Positions 45,400 through 56,131 of a stretch of DNA of 64,000 bases are shown here, piece after piece (positions within the stretch are counted from its first letter, which is position 1; each line of letters begins with the position of its first letter). The notes under the pieces were generated by a model. It saw only the letters and a list, made by a program, of their open reading frames with translations. It did no database searches and was not told the origin of the DNA. The DNA lies in NCBI GenBank assembly GCA_900642245.1, contig CAAAJI010000014.1:180538-244537 (forward strand), read 5' to 3'. Position numbers and translations under genes: made by a program. The stretch is from Fragilaria radians (lineage: Eukaryota > Bacillariophyta > Fragilariophyceae > Fragilariales > Fragilariaceae).

Positions 45400-46938
45400 A
45401 TGGGAAACCAGTTGTCGAATGAAGCTGGAGCAAAAGGAGCTACAAGTACATTTGGACGACGAGGAGCATTGGGATTGAACAAGTCTGAGTTGGACAAGAG
45501 ATGTGCCCCATCTGGGTGAGTCATGAACTTCAAGTATTATGATGACTAGCAGGTGCAGTTCTTATGGGTTCACATCAAAACTCAATGATTCTTTTATGAC
45601 TCTGTTAAGATCATGTTCATCTTATTTCTAACTAAATTCTTTCGGAAAATATCTCTTCACCTTTAAAGTCTATATCCTTCTTGTCACTGGGACGACAAGG
45701 CAGTGCGCAGGCTGATTGCAGATGGTCGTCTTGCTGCACGTTTAGTTGGAACGGAAACCAGACAACACATAACAGATCGAGAATGTCCAATTTGTTTTCT
45801 GCATTATGTTCAAATTAATGAAACCCAGTGTTGTAAAGCAACCTTATGTACAGAATGCTTCCTTCAGGTGAGACCACAGAAAGATAAGCATTCTGTATGC
45901 CCTTTCTGCAATCACGGAAAACTGTATGTAGCGATCGCCAAAAGATTAGATGCAACCGAAATTCAGGAGCGAGAGGAAAAGGAACAAAGAATGATTGAGC
46001 TCGCAATTCATTCTAGAGTGAAAGGAGAAAACGAAGAAGTCTTGGCGCCAAAGGTGACAAAGGGTTTCGGTTCTTCATTGGATAGCGATGAATTTGTAAC
46101 TAGAGCAAGGCAACGTGGAAAATCTTTTGAAGCATTTAATGGGAGTATCGGTGATGATATACAATTGTTGAGACAGTTATCTTTAACTTCAGAAGATCGA
46201 TTGGCACTAGAGCGTGAGATGAGAGCGCAACATAGTCATCCATTAGCGGTTCAAATGGAGATGGAAGCGGAAGAACAGAGAATCGCACATGAGATGGAAC
46301 ATCATCGAAACAATTCTCAGAAAACTCAGGATGCAATCACGGCTTCACGGTCCCGTCTGAGTAGTGGCGGTGATTCCTTCCGAAATCGAAGAGTTCGTTT
46401 AAATCCAGATTTATTACGAATGGGGTCACTTAGAGGCAATGTTGGAAATTTTAACGATTCGTTGGATGATATGGTGGTTATGGAAGCTGCTATTTTATTG
46501 TCTATTGAAGAAGAGGCAGCTCGAGCAAAAGACAGGAGTTCTGACAAAGAAGTTTCTCGATGGAAATTTTCAAATTCTGGCTTAACGCAAGCTTCTGCAA
46601 CAACATCAGATACCTTGTCATCTGCTACACCTTCACTAACGGAAGAGGAACAGCTCGAAATGGCTATTAAGCTATCGATGCAAGAGCAACCAGAGAGCGC
46701 TGTAAAATTGGAAAATCCAAACATCGAGGGTCACTATAACTCTAACTTAAAAGTTCCGGAGTCTCTAATAACAACTAGAGATGCAGCAATCAGTAAGGCA
46801 ACTGGAGTCGCATCCTTACCAAGAGTTATGGTTGACGAGGAGGACGACGACGACGACGATGAACAAAGCATACCACTACGACAGATGCATGCACCAACCC
46901 GATACAAAAGTAGTGACGATGACAGCTTCTCGCATTGA
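45400..46938 (+). CDS. SIP5-like RING-type zinc finger protein with UIM motifs
   Basis: Exons 45400..45515 and 45669..46938 (153-bp intron, GTGAGT...AAG, phase 2) give 461 aa. It starts MGNQLSNE, a likely N-myristoylation site as in SIP5. The splice produces GLYPSCHWDDKAVRRLIADGRLAARL, the conserved block before the finger. The finger is ECPICFLHY, QCCKATLCTECF and VCPFCNHGKL, the SIP5/DA2 pattern. Two ubiquitin-interacting-motif-like helices follow: MEAAILLSIEEEAA and EEEQLEMAIKLSMQEQ. The tail has a poly-Asp run (DEEDDDDDDEQ). Function is probably ubiquitin ligase or adaptor at a membrane. The AAG acceptor lacks a strong pyrimidine tract, so that site is slightly uncertain. Confidence 0.82.
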
Positions 46939-48245
46939 GTTTTGATAAATTTGCTGTATTTTCTGAACTTTATTAGATTCCTCTCATTGTATTCTCCGGA
47001 TAAAACACCTCTCAGAAAACCTACGCGGTGCAAGCTAACGCACACCGTTGATGGCTGGAATAAAGTGTATGACTTAGTGAGGTTATTGTAACTGCGTATT
47101 TTTAGAAGCTTTCAACTCCTTCTGTTCATACTTTTTCGTCAAAGCCTTTTCCAGTCGATATTCCAATCCGAATTTTCTGTCATAGGTTAGATTACAAACA
47201 TTCTTTGAAATATTAGTTTAGTCTTCACGGTTTTGCAGGTTGTATCACCTCAGCTATTTTCTTGATCATTGCATTCGTACCCCTTGCATTTTAATTCGTG
47301 GCGTCACAGCTTGAATTTAATCAGCTATTTTTTCTCATTTCACAAGTGCCTATATTGTGTTTGCCGTCATAAACAGAATTTAAAGCTCATGATTCCTGAT
47401 AGTAGCAGTCGTCTGCATTCGTTTTCGATGTTATAAAAGATTAGGTTTCGAGTACATATTTATATCCATATACATAAAAATATGCAGAGCAACGTTATAG
47501 AATGCAATGTGCAGGAGTAAAAGGTGAGAACAGATTTTAGATGTAATGTTGCAGTGCATGGACCCACTAGATGCACATATGCAGATATATACATAATTAG
47601 CAGATGGCAGTTATATTGGTCTTCTTAGTATAAATCTGTCCTCCATGTAAAATTCCGTCATGGACTCAAAAGGTTAGTACTCATTGGTGTAATGATTGAG
47701 GAATATAGATCTATATATTGATAACAATTGTAGCGTTGCATGACTCCCAAACTTTAAATCCATTGCCCTATGCCTGCTCGTCGAGATGAAATCAGCGGAC
47801 ACTAGTGATTTGATGTTACCTTCTTTTCTTCTTCACTTTGAATTTATTCTGTTGAAATCAAGTAGTCTAAGGCCTGAAAGGTCTTGCCCAGATTACCCAG
47901 AAGAGATACTAAAGAGCTTGTCAGAGGTATCAATTGTTGATAAAAGCTCCCTCTTTTTTGTTGTTGCCATTTAATTTCAACTATATTGAGTAAGCATGAA
48001 GGCACATAATATTCTTATCTTGGCTACACCATGTTATGATGCGTGTCCAAAATATCTGGCTCAAAAATCTAAAACCCCCTCCCCCCTTATCTCTATTGAA
48101 GATTATCATGGTCATTTTCCTTGACAATGTTTTGTGGTACATAAGTATGGTACATAAGTTATGAAACTACGCCAACTGGTACTGGGCTGTGTCATTTTTA
48201 GACCAAGTACAAGTCAGGTCTTCATCGCTCTTTCATCGTGTCAAC
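46939..48245. other. intergenic, no gene seen
   Basis: AT-rich. A 62-aa plus-strand frame at 47786-47974 shows no domain. It includes the promoter of the G-gamma-like gene. Confidence 0.5.
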
Positions 48246-48488
48246 ATGGCTGAGATTAGCGGCATCACAGAACTCCAGATGTTGGAACAAGAGATTAGTT
48301 TGTTGAAAAAGCAGTTGAAGGGTGTTCAGGAGGCAGAGAACACATCTGTAAGCTGTAGCCGAATTGCAGAGAAGATTCAGAGGGATGAAGACCTTGATGG
48401 ATTTTTGGTAAAGGAGGGTGCAGTTGAGCACAACCAATTTCATACCTCTGGACCTTCGGCTGATGAAGGATGTTGTGTGCTTTTGTGA
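48246..48488 (+). CDS. G-protein gamma-like small protein with CaaX box
   Basis: An 80-aa intronless gene. Residues 10-28 form a short amphipathic coiled coil (LQMLEQEISLLKKQLKGVQ), then SCSRIAEKIQRDEDLDGFLVKEG, which resembles the central G-gamma (GGL) segment, and the protein ends GCCVLL. The terminal CVLL is a CaaX box with Leu, which predicts geranylgeranylation and membrane attachment. Size and layout match heterotrimeric G-protein gamma subunits, which pair with G-beta at the plasma membrane. Sequence similarity in such short proteins is weak, so another small prenylated adaptor is possible. The ATG at 48246 is preferred over the non-ATG upstream extension. Confidence 0.7.
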   Translation: MAEISGITELQMLEQEISLLKKQLKGVQEAENTSVSCSRIAEKIQRDEDLDGFLVKEGAVEHNQFHTSGPSADEGCCVLL

Positions 48489-48912
48489 GCTTATAACGAA
48501 TGATCAATTGAAGCCAATTGGTGTCTCGTTGTAAATTCGCAATTTTTGGTTCCACGTTGCAACGTTGTTTTTTTGTTTTTGGATCAAAGGAAAATATTTT
48601 AACTGCATTAACTCATTAGTGGATGTCAGAGGATTGGGGTGAACGCACTTAGTAATCGATGAAATTTTAGATTAGATCTACTTTTAAGTTGTCGTTTATG
48701 TGTGTTCGTGCTTTAACCACAAATTGAAAGGTAGTCTTTAACAAACAAATCGAATCTACAATCCATTCGTCATGATGTCACGAGAAATGGGTGCTTGCGG
48801 AGGAGCAATAATTCGAACACCTTAAGCCATGGTTTTGTTGTGAAATTTAGAGCGAGTCTAGTGATTCCTAGTTGAAACAAGTTAGTATGTCTCCATTAAA
48901 ATTAATGCGACT
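48489..48912. other. intergenic, no gene seen
   Basis: Convergent 3' region between the G-gamma-like and OGT-like genes. Nothing recognised. Confidence 0.5.
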
Positions 48913-51156
48913 TTATTTGAGCAACGGTATACTAAGCGGCTGCGGCTTCACTCCATTAATGAAGCGTTCAAAAAGCTCAGAGTAGGCAACTTCGTGGTGG
49001 CGAGCATAAGCGACGAGATCAAAAAGTTTTGAAGTCAAACGCTTTTCGAGTAGTTCATTACGTAAGGCCTCGTACGCTTGCCGATCGTTGGAGAGACGGA
49101 CAGCTTCGTCTTGAAAGTTTTCAAGGGTAGGAAAAATCAATTGTGGCATACCCAAAGTATGGAGCAAGGAAGCGGAAACGCGATTGCACATTTTCGGAAC
49201 TTGCGACGAAGCCTCTGGATCATGATAATCTGGCAAATAAACCAAAATAGGAACACCAGCCCAAATAACATCCATAGCTGTCGAGTGGGCGTTGTAAGGC
49301 CAAGAATCAAGGTGTAGGTCACATGCTTGCGCACGAGTCATGTGGTCTCCGGCGTTTTGAGGACCACTGAAAACGAAGCGATCTCGAGAAATTCCATGCT
49401 TGGATTCTGCCCGCTTTAAAATCTTTTCTTGAATGTGCTGACCGATTGAAGTCATCCATAGAATGGAATTCTGAGAGCTCTGCAAGATTTTCATCCAAGT
49501 GTCGAACGCCTCCGCACTGATTTTGTGAATCGATTGAAAGGAACAATACACAAAGATATCATCATCAACAGGAAGGTTGTTGGTCTTTCGAATCATCATT
49601 TTATCCACCGTTCGAGGATCAAATGCAGCTCCAGCTGGGGTGATAAGGACAGTTTTGTGAGATGCAGGGAGATATGCCACAGGAAGACGAACTACTTTTT
49701 CAGTGTAAAACTCGTCGAAGCGTTCCGGTGATGCCACAGTATCTGAGATAAAGTATTGAAACGCATCCAGTCCAGTGGTACCAACAAATCCGAGACCGTG
49801 AGTCACTTGAACAGGGGCTGCATTGGCCGAAAAAATTTGAAGCCTTCGGCCACCAGTCCATCCATTGAGATCTACCAACACATCAATCTTGTACTGATCT
49901 CGAATCATCTTAGCGATTTCCTTGTGAGAAAGTGGACTGCTGCTTAGATTTACGTACGTAACGTGAGACATTATAGTGGTGGTGATTGGGTCGTCATAAC
50001 TGTGCTTAAGTGAAAAGCAATAAATATCATACTTCTCCTTATTATGTGCCATGAACATGCCTAGAACATTTCGTCCCACTGGATGATTCTGGAGATCAGA
50101 TGAAACATATCCAATGCGCAGCTTGCGCATACGTTTTCCATTTACATCAAATTGAGGTTCAACCTGACTTGGCAGTATAGGTGGTAAAACATCGCCCTCA
50201 GAGGCAGCAGCTTCTCTCAAGGAAAATCCTATCGCTGTATCACGCATCATCTCCGCACTGAAATCAAGATAAGATATATGGTAAGGTTGAAGACACGACT
50301 TATCAGTGCGCTTTGTTAAAGACAACACCTCATTCATGTAGCCTTCGACTTGTTTGTACTCTTTTTCAAGTTTATCCCATTCACCAAGTAAGGCATTAAC
50401 GTGGTACCTTAGGCAAAAGGAAGAGAGATGATCAGGTTCAAGCTCCAAGGCTTTGGAGTAAATTTCGTACTTTTCAAGGTCGCTGTAAACATCATCTAAA
50501 GCTGCCAAGCTAACGTAAAGGTCTGCTGACGGCTTGAGCTTAATTGCCATTTTAATGCTTTCCGCAGCCTTTTGCGAGTCTCCAAGATCCTTATAGACGA
50601 AGTGCAACCCTTGCTTAATCAAGTACAGGTCGGGATGTTCAGCACCAAATTTATTGGTCACCACTTTATCCGCATATTTTAAAACATCTAAGGCTTCATG
50701 GTATCGACCCAGAATCCTCAATACACCTGCCTTTGCGTTGTAACCATGAGGAATACTAGGGCTCGCCTTAATAGATTGGTCTATCAGCTCGAGACCCTTC
50801 AGAAGTTGGTTGCTTCGGACAAATTTCATTCCCTCATCTAGCTTAACCCTTGCTAATTCATGATTTTGAAACGAGTCTTTCAATGCATCATTGGTCTTTA
50901 AATTATCGCTCTCCATGCTATTCTCAGCCTTAGTTGCAGGTTTATCATTCGTCTTGGAGGAGCTATCGCCCATTAATATCAAATAGGCAAAATGAGCAAG
51001 AATTCCCACAATGATAATCACTGGCAACGACGTTGTCAGGCTCCAAGGCTTACTTTTCTTCTTAGACTTGGAGGGTACTTTTGGTGGAATAGAAGCATTG
51101 TCTAGCTTGTCTTTTCGATTCGACGCTATTCCTCCTTTAGAAGCTTTCTTCGCCAT
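48913..51156 (-). CDS. membrane-anchored SPINDLY/OGT-family (GT41) glycosyltransferase with TPRs
   Basis: A 747-aa intronless gene. A Lys-rich cytosolic tail (about 1-37) leads into one hydrophobic segment (SLPVIIIVGILAHFAYLILM, about 45-65), a type II anchor. TPR-like helices span about 110-260. The GT41 catalytic region runs from about 340 to 730: LRIGYVSSDLQNHPVGR with the conserved His, IDVLVDLNGWTGG, APVQVTHGLGFVGTTG, FQSIHKIS with the Lys that contacts UDP in OGT, and LHLDSWPYNAHSTAMDVIWAGVP. The family moves GlcNAc (OGT) or fucose (SPY) from a nucleotide sugar to Ser/Thr. Known members are nucleocytoplasmic, so a Golgi/ER-lumen orientation here is unusual. The donor sugar cannot be fixed from sequence. 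Confidence 0.88.
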   Translation of the reverse strand: MAKKASKGGIASNRKDKLDNASIPPKVPSKSKKKSKPWSLTTSLPVIIIVGILAHFAYLILMGDSSSKTNDKPATKAENSMESDNLKTNDALKDSFQNHELARVKLDEGMKFVRSNQLLKGLELIDQSIKASPSIPHGYNAKAGVLRILGRYHEALDVLKYADKVVTNKFGAEHPDLYLIKQGLHFVYKDLGDSQKAAESIKMAIKLKPSADLYVSLAALDDVYSDLEKYEIYSKALELEPDHLSSFCLRYHVNALLGEWDKLEKEYKQVEGYMNEVLSLTKRTDKSCLQPYHISYLDFSAEMMRDTAIGFSLREAAASEGDVLPPILPSQVEPQFDVNGKRMRKLRIGYVSSDLQNHPVGRNVLGMFMAHNKEKYDIYCFSLKHSYDDPITTTIMSHVTYVNLSSSPLSHKEIAKMIRDQYKIDVLVDLNGWTGGRRLQIFSANAAPVQVTHGLGFVGTTGLDAFQYFISDTVASPERFDEFYTEKVVRLPVAYLPASHKTVLITPAGAAFDPRTVDKMMIRKTNNLPVDDDIFVYCSFQSIHKISAEAFDTWMKILQSSQNSILWMTSIGQHIQEKILKRAESKHGISRDRFVFSGPQNAGDHMTRAQACDLHLDSWPYNAHSTAMDVIWAGVPILVYLPDYHDPEASSQVPKMCNRVSASLLHTLGMPQLIFPTLENFQDEAVRLSNDRQAYEALRNELLEKRLTSKLFDLVAYARHHEVAYSELFERFINGVKPQPLSIPLLK

Positions 51157-52328
51157 GATTCTCGGTTAACAACTTTGAATGTTGATGGTCATTAAAATTG
51201 TGACTCTCAATTATTGAAGGTACTCGTGAATGAATTTTTAAGATACTCGGGAAACTACGATTCCATCCCAAGCAAACTTAGAAAATAAACTTACTTTGGA
51301 GTTAGAGACTTAACTTTGAGTTCTTGATTGGAGATGATAATCTCCTGCTGAGAACACTTGGAAGAACGAAGATCACCTTATCAAAGGCTTAAAACTGAGG
51401 TTGTGATACAAGTTAAAAAGTTAAGTTTAAGTACTCCAAGACTAAATTCTTTTGAAATTTTTCCTCAACAGACTTGAATCCTTTTAAATTTGTCATTGCT
51501 CCTAACTCTTTTTTTCTCAAAAAGTCATAAATTTTCCTTCAACCAGATGTCCACTAAATAACTTTGTATTCTTTGTTTTTTCTTTGATTGAAATATTTTT
51601 TCGCATATACGTTTCCTAAGTTTTCCCCAAGTTTGAAATAGCAGGCAAATTGTGATTCATTAGTATGAAGTCAAAGGTGTGCAGATCAGATGCATAACTA
51701 TCAAGTAAAAGCAGATACCCACCGTTAAGACTAGAGAGACAAATTAAAATTAAATGCCCCACATCACAGTTTCTAGTAAAGTAGGAATGATTCTGCAGAT
51801 AAGTAGCATGAAGCAAGGAATGAACAAGTTTCTATTTGTTCCTTGTTGCTGAAATAATGTTGGTATACAAGTGGCATATGCCAAAAATAGGGAATAGAAA
51901 TGTCAATTGAAGATGATTATTTTTTTAGTTTCGTTCTTACGAGGAGTATACAAACAAAGCCTGACAAGTGACTAAAAGACAAGGTAGAACGCTTGGCTGA
52001 AACTTACTTAGGGATATAACTAATGAAGAAGTATTTGGTGAACTGTAACATAGGATAATTGCTAGTACTTTACTTTGGGTTTGATTTGTTTCACAGAATG
52101 GCAATTGTCTTTACTGGTCAAAGTTTGAAGAAGCATGTTAGTGAGCTCAATAGATTGTGCAAATCTTTTTAGTTGTTGAACAAAAGATACAGTGATCATC
52201 TTTCTTTTGTGTGAGCGTTTTGTTGGATTGGTTCGAGGTATGACGTGACAAAACCTCGAAGCACAACCGAAAAATGATGTGACCAGCGTAGCAAAATTGA
52301 AAATATTCCTTGATCCAGAGTTTTGACG
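51157..52328. other. intergenic, no gene seen
   Basis: Divergent promoter region between the OGT-like and ATP-grasp genes. Short frames only; nothing recognised. Confidence 0.5.
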
Positions 52329-53306
52329 ATGACACTTGTCATACTTACGCTACAAAAGCACAAGGATGGGATTTGGAATACAAGATTAGTGGACCGACTT
52401 GAAAGATTGGATATAATCGTTCATATCGTTACATTAGAATCCACAATGCCTACGATTTCCAACCCATTTCCTTCTGGGACGACACTGGTTGTCAATCGTG
52501 TATCCGATGCGTCAGAGCTTTATAAGGCAACGGTGTCACTTTTGGAATGCTGTCGAATTCTCTGGAATATACCAGTCTGGAATGAAGCATATGCTTTGGT
52601 CTCCAATAAGTGGTGTCATTCGTCAATATTGGAACGAGCTGGATTGCACTTTCCTCAGACGTGGCGTCTTAATGCGAACGACTTGCAAAATGTGCTACCA
52701 CGAATTCAACAACAAGTTCGTCGGGATGATTCCAGGAAGTCTTCCAAATCTTTCTTGTTCAAGCCAAATGCAGGCGGATTTGGTGCAGGTATTGTCAAGA
52801 TCGATAACATTCTCTCAGATGATTTGGTTTATCAAATTCCAGAAACACATGACGATATGGCAGTAATACAGGAATATATTCCGCCTCACGAAAACAAATT
52901 ATATCGCGTTTGGTTTCTTCTTGGTAAAGTACAATGTGCAATTGCGAGACAAAATCGAGATGGTGTCGATGAATTTACCACAGGATGCGCAGCCCAGGGC
53001 ATGTGTTCTGTTAAAGATGCAAAGGCGGCACAACCCATATTGACAGCATATTCCATCCCTCAAGATGTTCAGAAGGAAATTGAAACGCAACTTTTACCAT
53101 TGATCTGCCACGCACACTGCGGAAGTGTCGAATACCTTATCTGTAAGGAAAATAAACAACGGTATTACTTTGATGTTAATCTCTTATCCACACTACCATT
53201 GGTCGAAGCCATTGAAAATGCTTCAGAAGTCTGGGGACAAGAATATGATCCATGGATGGAGTTAGCAAAATCCATCGTGAACTATGATCAAGCAACTTCA
53301 ACATAG
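52329..53306 (+). CDS. ATP-grasp-fold protein (RimK-like ligase)
   Basis: A 325-aa intronless gene. The central part fits an ATP-grasp ligase: SNKWCHSSILERAGLHFPQTW (start of the ATP-binding domain), FLFKPNAGGFGAGIVKID (Lys and Gly-rich loop), AVIQEYIPPHENKLYRVWFLLGKV (hinge and metal/nucleotide region), and RYYFDVNLLSTLP at the end where the family has the metal-binding Asp/Asn pair. Such enzymes join a carboxylate to an amine using ATP. The closest style is RimK-type peptide or amino-acid ligases; the substrate is unknown. There is no signal peptide. Lack of introns is common in this window and so not evidence of transfer. Its stop is 131 bp from the stop of the convergent cupin-methyltransferase gene. 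Confidence 0.75.
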   Translation: MTLVILTLQKHKDGIWNTRLVDRLERLDIIVHIVTLESTMPTISNPFPSGTTLVVNRVSDASELYKATVSLLECCRILWNIPVWNEAYALVSNKWCHSSILERAGLHFPQTWRLNANDLQNVLPRIQQQVRRDDSRKSSKSFLFKPNAGGFGAGIVKIDNILSDDLVYQIPETHDDMAVIQEYIPPHENKLYRVWFLLGKVQCAIARQNRDGVDEFTTGCAAQGMCSVKDAKAAQPILTAYSIPQDVQKEIETQLLPLICHAHCGSVEYLICKENKQRYYFDVNLLSTLPLVEAIENASEVWGQEYDPWMELAKSIVNYDQATST

Positions 53307-53437
53307 TGCGAATATGGTTACATTTGCCAATTACTGCTAAACGTCACGAACAGTACGACTACTCACTCAAAGCGTGCCTGAATGCAAATGTGGCAACGTT
53401 CATAACTATTCCTCGCAAAGAAATGATGAACTAATTT

Positions 53438-56131
53438 TTAATTTTTCTTTCCAATTATATACGTCAACCAAATTACATCAAAATGTTCATCGTAACGTGA
53501 ATGCATTTTCTCAGGCTTGGTACAAATGTCATAACCGGCTTCCAATACAGTGAAATTACGATCTTCCAATAAAGAAATCAATGCCGTGTGACTGAAACGA
53601 TAGTTATCACCAGGAGTTGCGTGATATTGATAGGAAAATGGAACAAGGTGCATTGTCAATCCCCCTCTTTTCGTTATCCTTGCGATAGTGTCGAATGATT
53701 TCCATGGCCTCAGTGCATGTTCCAAAACAGTATGACTAAAAGTGACGTCAAAGCCACAAGTTTCCGCTGCCTCACAATCATCAATGTCACAGTGCAAGGT
53801 TCGTTCTAACTCTTTGGCCCCCGAGTCCGAATCTAGAATCCAATACTCCAAAGGTCCTGCGAAATGTTGGAATTTACTTACCACTTGTTTCATCCCACTT
53901 GCAGTACTTCCAGTGCCTCCAATATCTAGGAACTTGCCTCCTGAATTTGATGGATATGATTTGTAATGGTCGTTCAAGTGCTTGGCGAAAGATGTAATGT
54001 AATGACCAAAAACGTCCCGAGGTAATTTAAGGTATGAAGTCTTATCTGTCCTGTTTGCTTCCATGGTATCGTACCATTCATGGCCTTTGTTACAACAGTA
54101 CCAACTAGAGATACAGTCAAGTTTCGATCCTCCATTTTTCCCTTGTCCAGACATTAGCTGTGATGTAATTTCAGGAAAGGATGCTGCTTCAGAATCAATA
54201 TCCTTGGATGGAACCGAGGAACAAGATGAGACACTAGATTTGAATGGCAACTTTATATCAGATAACTTTCTGGAGATTGATGTAGACTTCTTTTGAAATA
54301 CCAATAGATTGTAAGAAATTTTTCCTGTGACTGTTAACTTCTGCCTCAGTTTTGACCCCATCCAACCTTGGTGAGTGAGCCCATTCTCCGGACGAATATC
54401 TGGTATTTTGTTTTTGTAATTGAGCTCCTTAATGTGAAACTCGAGAATGAGATCTCTCATTTCTACCAACTCTAAACCAAACCGTCGACATATTGCCTCG
54501 AATTCTTTCGTAGTAATGAAGGAATTAGCAAGCCATGACTTACGGAAATGTATTATGTCGCTTTCATCGGGGGCTACACCATCAGCGAGGAAGTCATCTA
54601 TGACTGCAATGACTCCTTCTTCATTTAAATGCGACGACCATGCTTGAATAGTTTCAGTTATATTAGGCGAGTGAATCAATGCCTCAATACTGTAGATGAA
54701 GTCATAGTTCTTCTCCAAATTATTATAGGATTGAAGATTCACATGAAACTTGTGCTTTGGTAATTTTGAATTGATAAAAGCTTGCTGACCCTCAGAAATC
54801 GTGTGTCCTGTTAGTTCCCAGTTAGGATGGTGTTTTTCCATCCACATCAGCCCAGAGCCGAGTCCACATCCGGCATCAAAAACGTGGAGAGTTGAATTGG
54901 GTTTCTTATGATGCTTAGAAACAGCTGCGTCTAACAAGCGATAGTGTTCTTCAGTTGATCTTTTGTCGCCCATCCAACGATGAACAGCATAAGTAGCAAT
55001 CTTTTTGGGATTTCTTGTGTGGTCTTTCTCTAAATGATTGTAGTAAGCATTCAAGTCGCCATGAAACCAAGTCCAATTGTTCTGAGAATCTTGAACTTTG
55101 TCGAGTTTCGGCAATGTAATTCCAAGACATTCATGCTTTGTCTTCACAATATCTTCATGTGTCATTGCTTTATCTTGATCAATTGAAGAAAATTGTTGCA
55201 CAGTTAAAGGCCCATTTTGCGCTCCAATACCTACCGTCCAATCATCCATGGCACAAGTAGCATGATACCAATCGGCAGGAAACCAAATAACATCTCCTGG
55301 TTCCTGAACACATGAAATGGCCTCATTGGGAGGGTTTTCCGTTCCATCCATGTAATTACAAGCGTTTACTCTGGGAGGTTTTTCGGCTGAAGGAGGAAGG
55401 AACCACCACATTCTTCGACCTTCCACTTGACCAAGCCATGTTTCACCATGTTTATGAAATGAATGACTCCTCAATTTTGGAACGATACTAAGCACTTGGA
55501 AACTATTAATATGCTGAAGTACCGTTGGTACTATATAATCACCCTCGAGACGTCTCATAAACTCTTCATTTTCTTTATTGTTTGTGAAAAACAAAATCGA
55601 TTTATCAAGCGAGGATTTCATCAGCATTGCGATTTCGGAACCAGGGAGTTGACACAATTGGCCATTTCGATTCTTAATGGGCTGAACCAAATGATCCTTT
55701 AGATATTGTCGATAATGCCCCACTTTGGATAGAAATTTAGTCTCAGTCCAATTCTTTGGATTTTTCCACCCTTTGACAAGGATTGGCTTCCAAGAACCTG
55801 CTTTTCCCACGTTTTTAAATGAATAATGGCTTAAGCTGCATCTTGCATGATGACTATTTCCTAAAACTTCAATCTCCTTAGGGACGTCAACTGACGATGA
55901 AATATCTTGACTTTGATCCAATTCAAAGTCCTCGGAATCACCCTTTCCTCCATGAATCGGTGAAGAAGCGACATAAATTGTCACCCATATACAAATCAAT
56001 AAAATAAATAACCCAATTCGTTTACTAAATAGTTTCCAGAAACCAATCTCTTTGAAACCATTGTAAAGATTTGATGAAGGATGAATGAGCTCTTTTCCAA
56101 GAGTACGGCGACGCGATTGAATCACTGCCAT
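53438..56131 (-). CDS. membrane-anchored cupin/JmjC-like hydroxylase fused to two methyltransferase domains
   Basis: An 897-aa intronless gene. Residues 39-56 (IGLFILLICIWVTIYVAS) form a type II signal anchor after a basic tail. A cupin_8/JmjC-like domain spans about 115-320: FHKHGETWLGQVEGRRMWWFLPP supplies His228 and Glu230, and PGDVIWFPADWYH supplies His290, a likely iron facial triad. The first methyltransferase (about 380-620) has the SAM motif VFDAGCGLGSG, FIYSIEALIHS and GVIAVIDDFL. The second (about 690-895) has KFLDIGGTGSTASG, FDVTFSHTVLEH and GGLTMHLVPFSY. An acidic/Ser linker joins the two. An oxidation and two methylations on one lumenal polypeptide suggest stepwise modification of one product, perhaps a glycan, lipid or protein. 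The ATG at 56131 is chosen; the frame upstream has no ATG. Confidence 0.85.
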   Translation of the reverse strand: MAVIQSRRRTLGKELIHPSSNLYNGFKEIGFWKLFSKRIGLFILLICIWVTIYVASSPIHGGKGDSEDFELDQSQDISSSVDVPKEIEVLGNSHHARCSLSHYSFKNVGKAGSWKPILVKGWKNPKNWTETKFLSKVGHYRQYLKDHLVQPIKNRNGQLCQLPGSEIAMLMKSSLDKSILFFTNNKENEEFMRRLEGDYIVPTVLQHINSFQVLSIVPKLRSHSFHKHGETWLGQVEGRRMWWFLPPSAEKPPRVNACNYMDGTENPPNEAISCVQEPGDVIWFPADWYHATCAMDDWTVGIGAQNGPLTVQQFSSIDQDKAMTHEDIVKTKHECLGITLPKLDKVQDSQNNWTWFHGDLNAYYNHLEKDHTRNPKKIATYAVHRWMGDKRSTEEHYRLLDAAVSKHHKKPNSTLHVFDAGCGLGSGLMWMEKHHPNWELTGHTISEGQQAFINSKLPKHKFHVNLQSYNNLEKNYDFIYSIEALIHSPNITETIQAWSSHLNEEGVIAVIDDFLADGVAPDESDIIHFRKSWLANSFITTKEFEAICRRFGLELVEMRDLILEFHIKELNYKNKIPDIRPENGLTHQGWMGSKLRQKLTVTGKISYNLLVFQKKSTSISRKLSDIKLPFKSSVSSCSSVPSKDIDSEAASFPEITSQLMSGQGKNGGSKLDCISSWYCCNKGHEWYDTMEANRTDKTSYLKLPRDVFGHYITSFAKHLNDHYKSYPSNSGGKFLDIGGTGSTASGMKQVVSKFQHFAGPLEYWILDSDSGAKELERTLHCDIDDCEAAETCGFDVTFSHTVLEHALRPWKSFDTIARITKRGGLTMHLVPFSYQYHATPGDNYRFSHTALISLLEDRNFTVLEAGYDICTKPEKMHSRYDEHFDVIWLTYIIGKKN

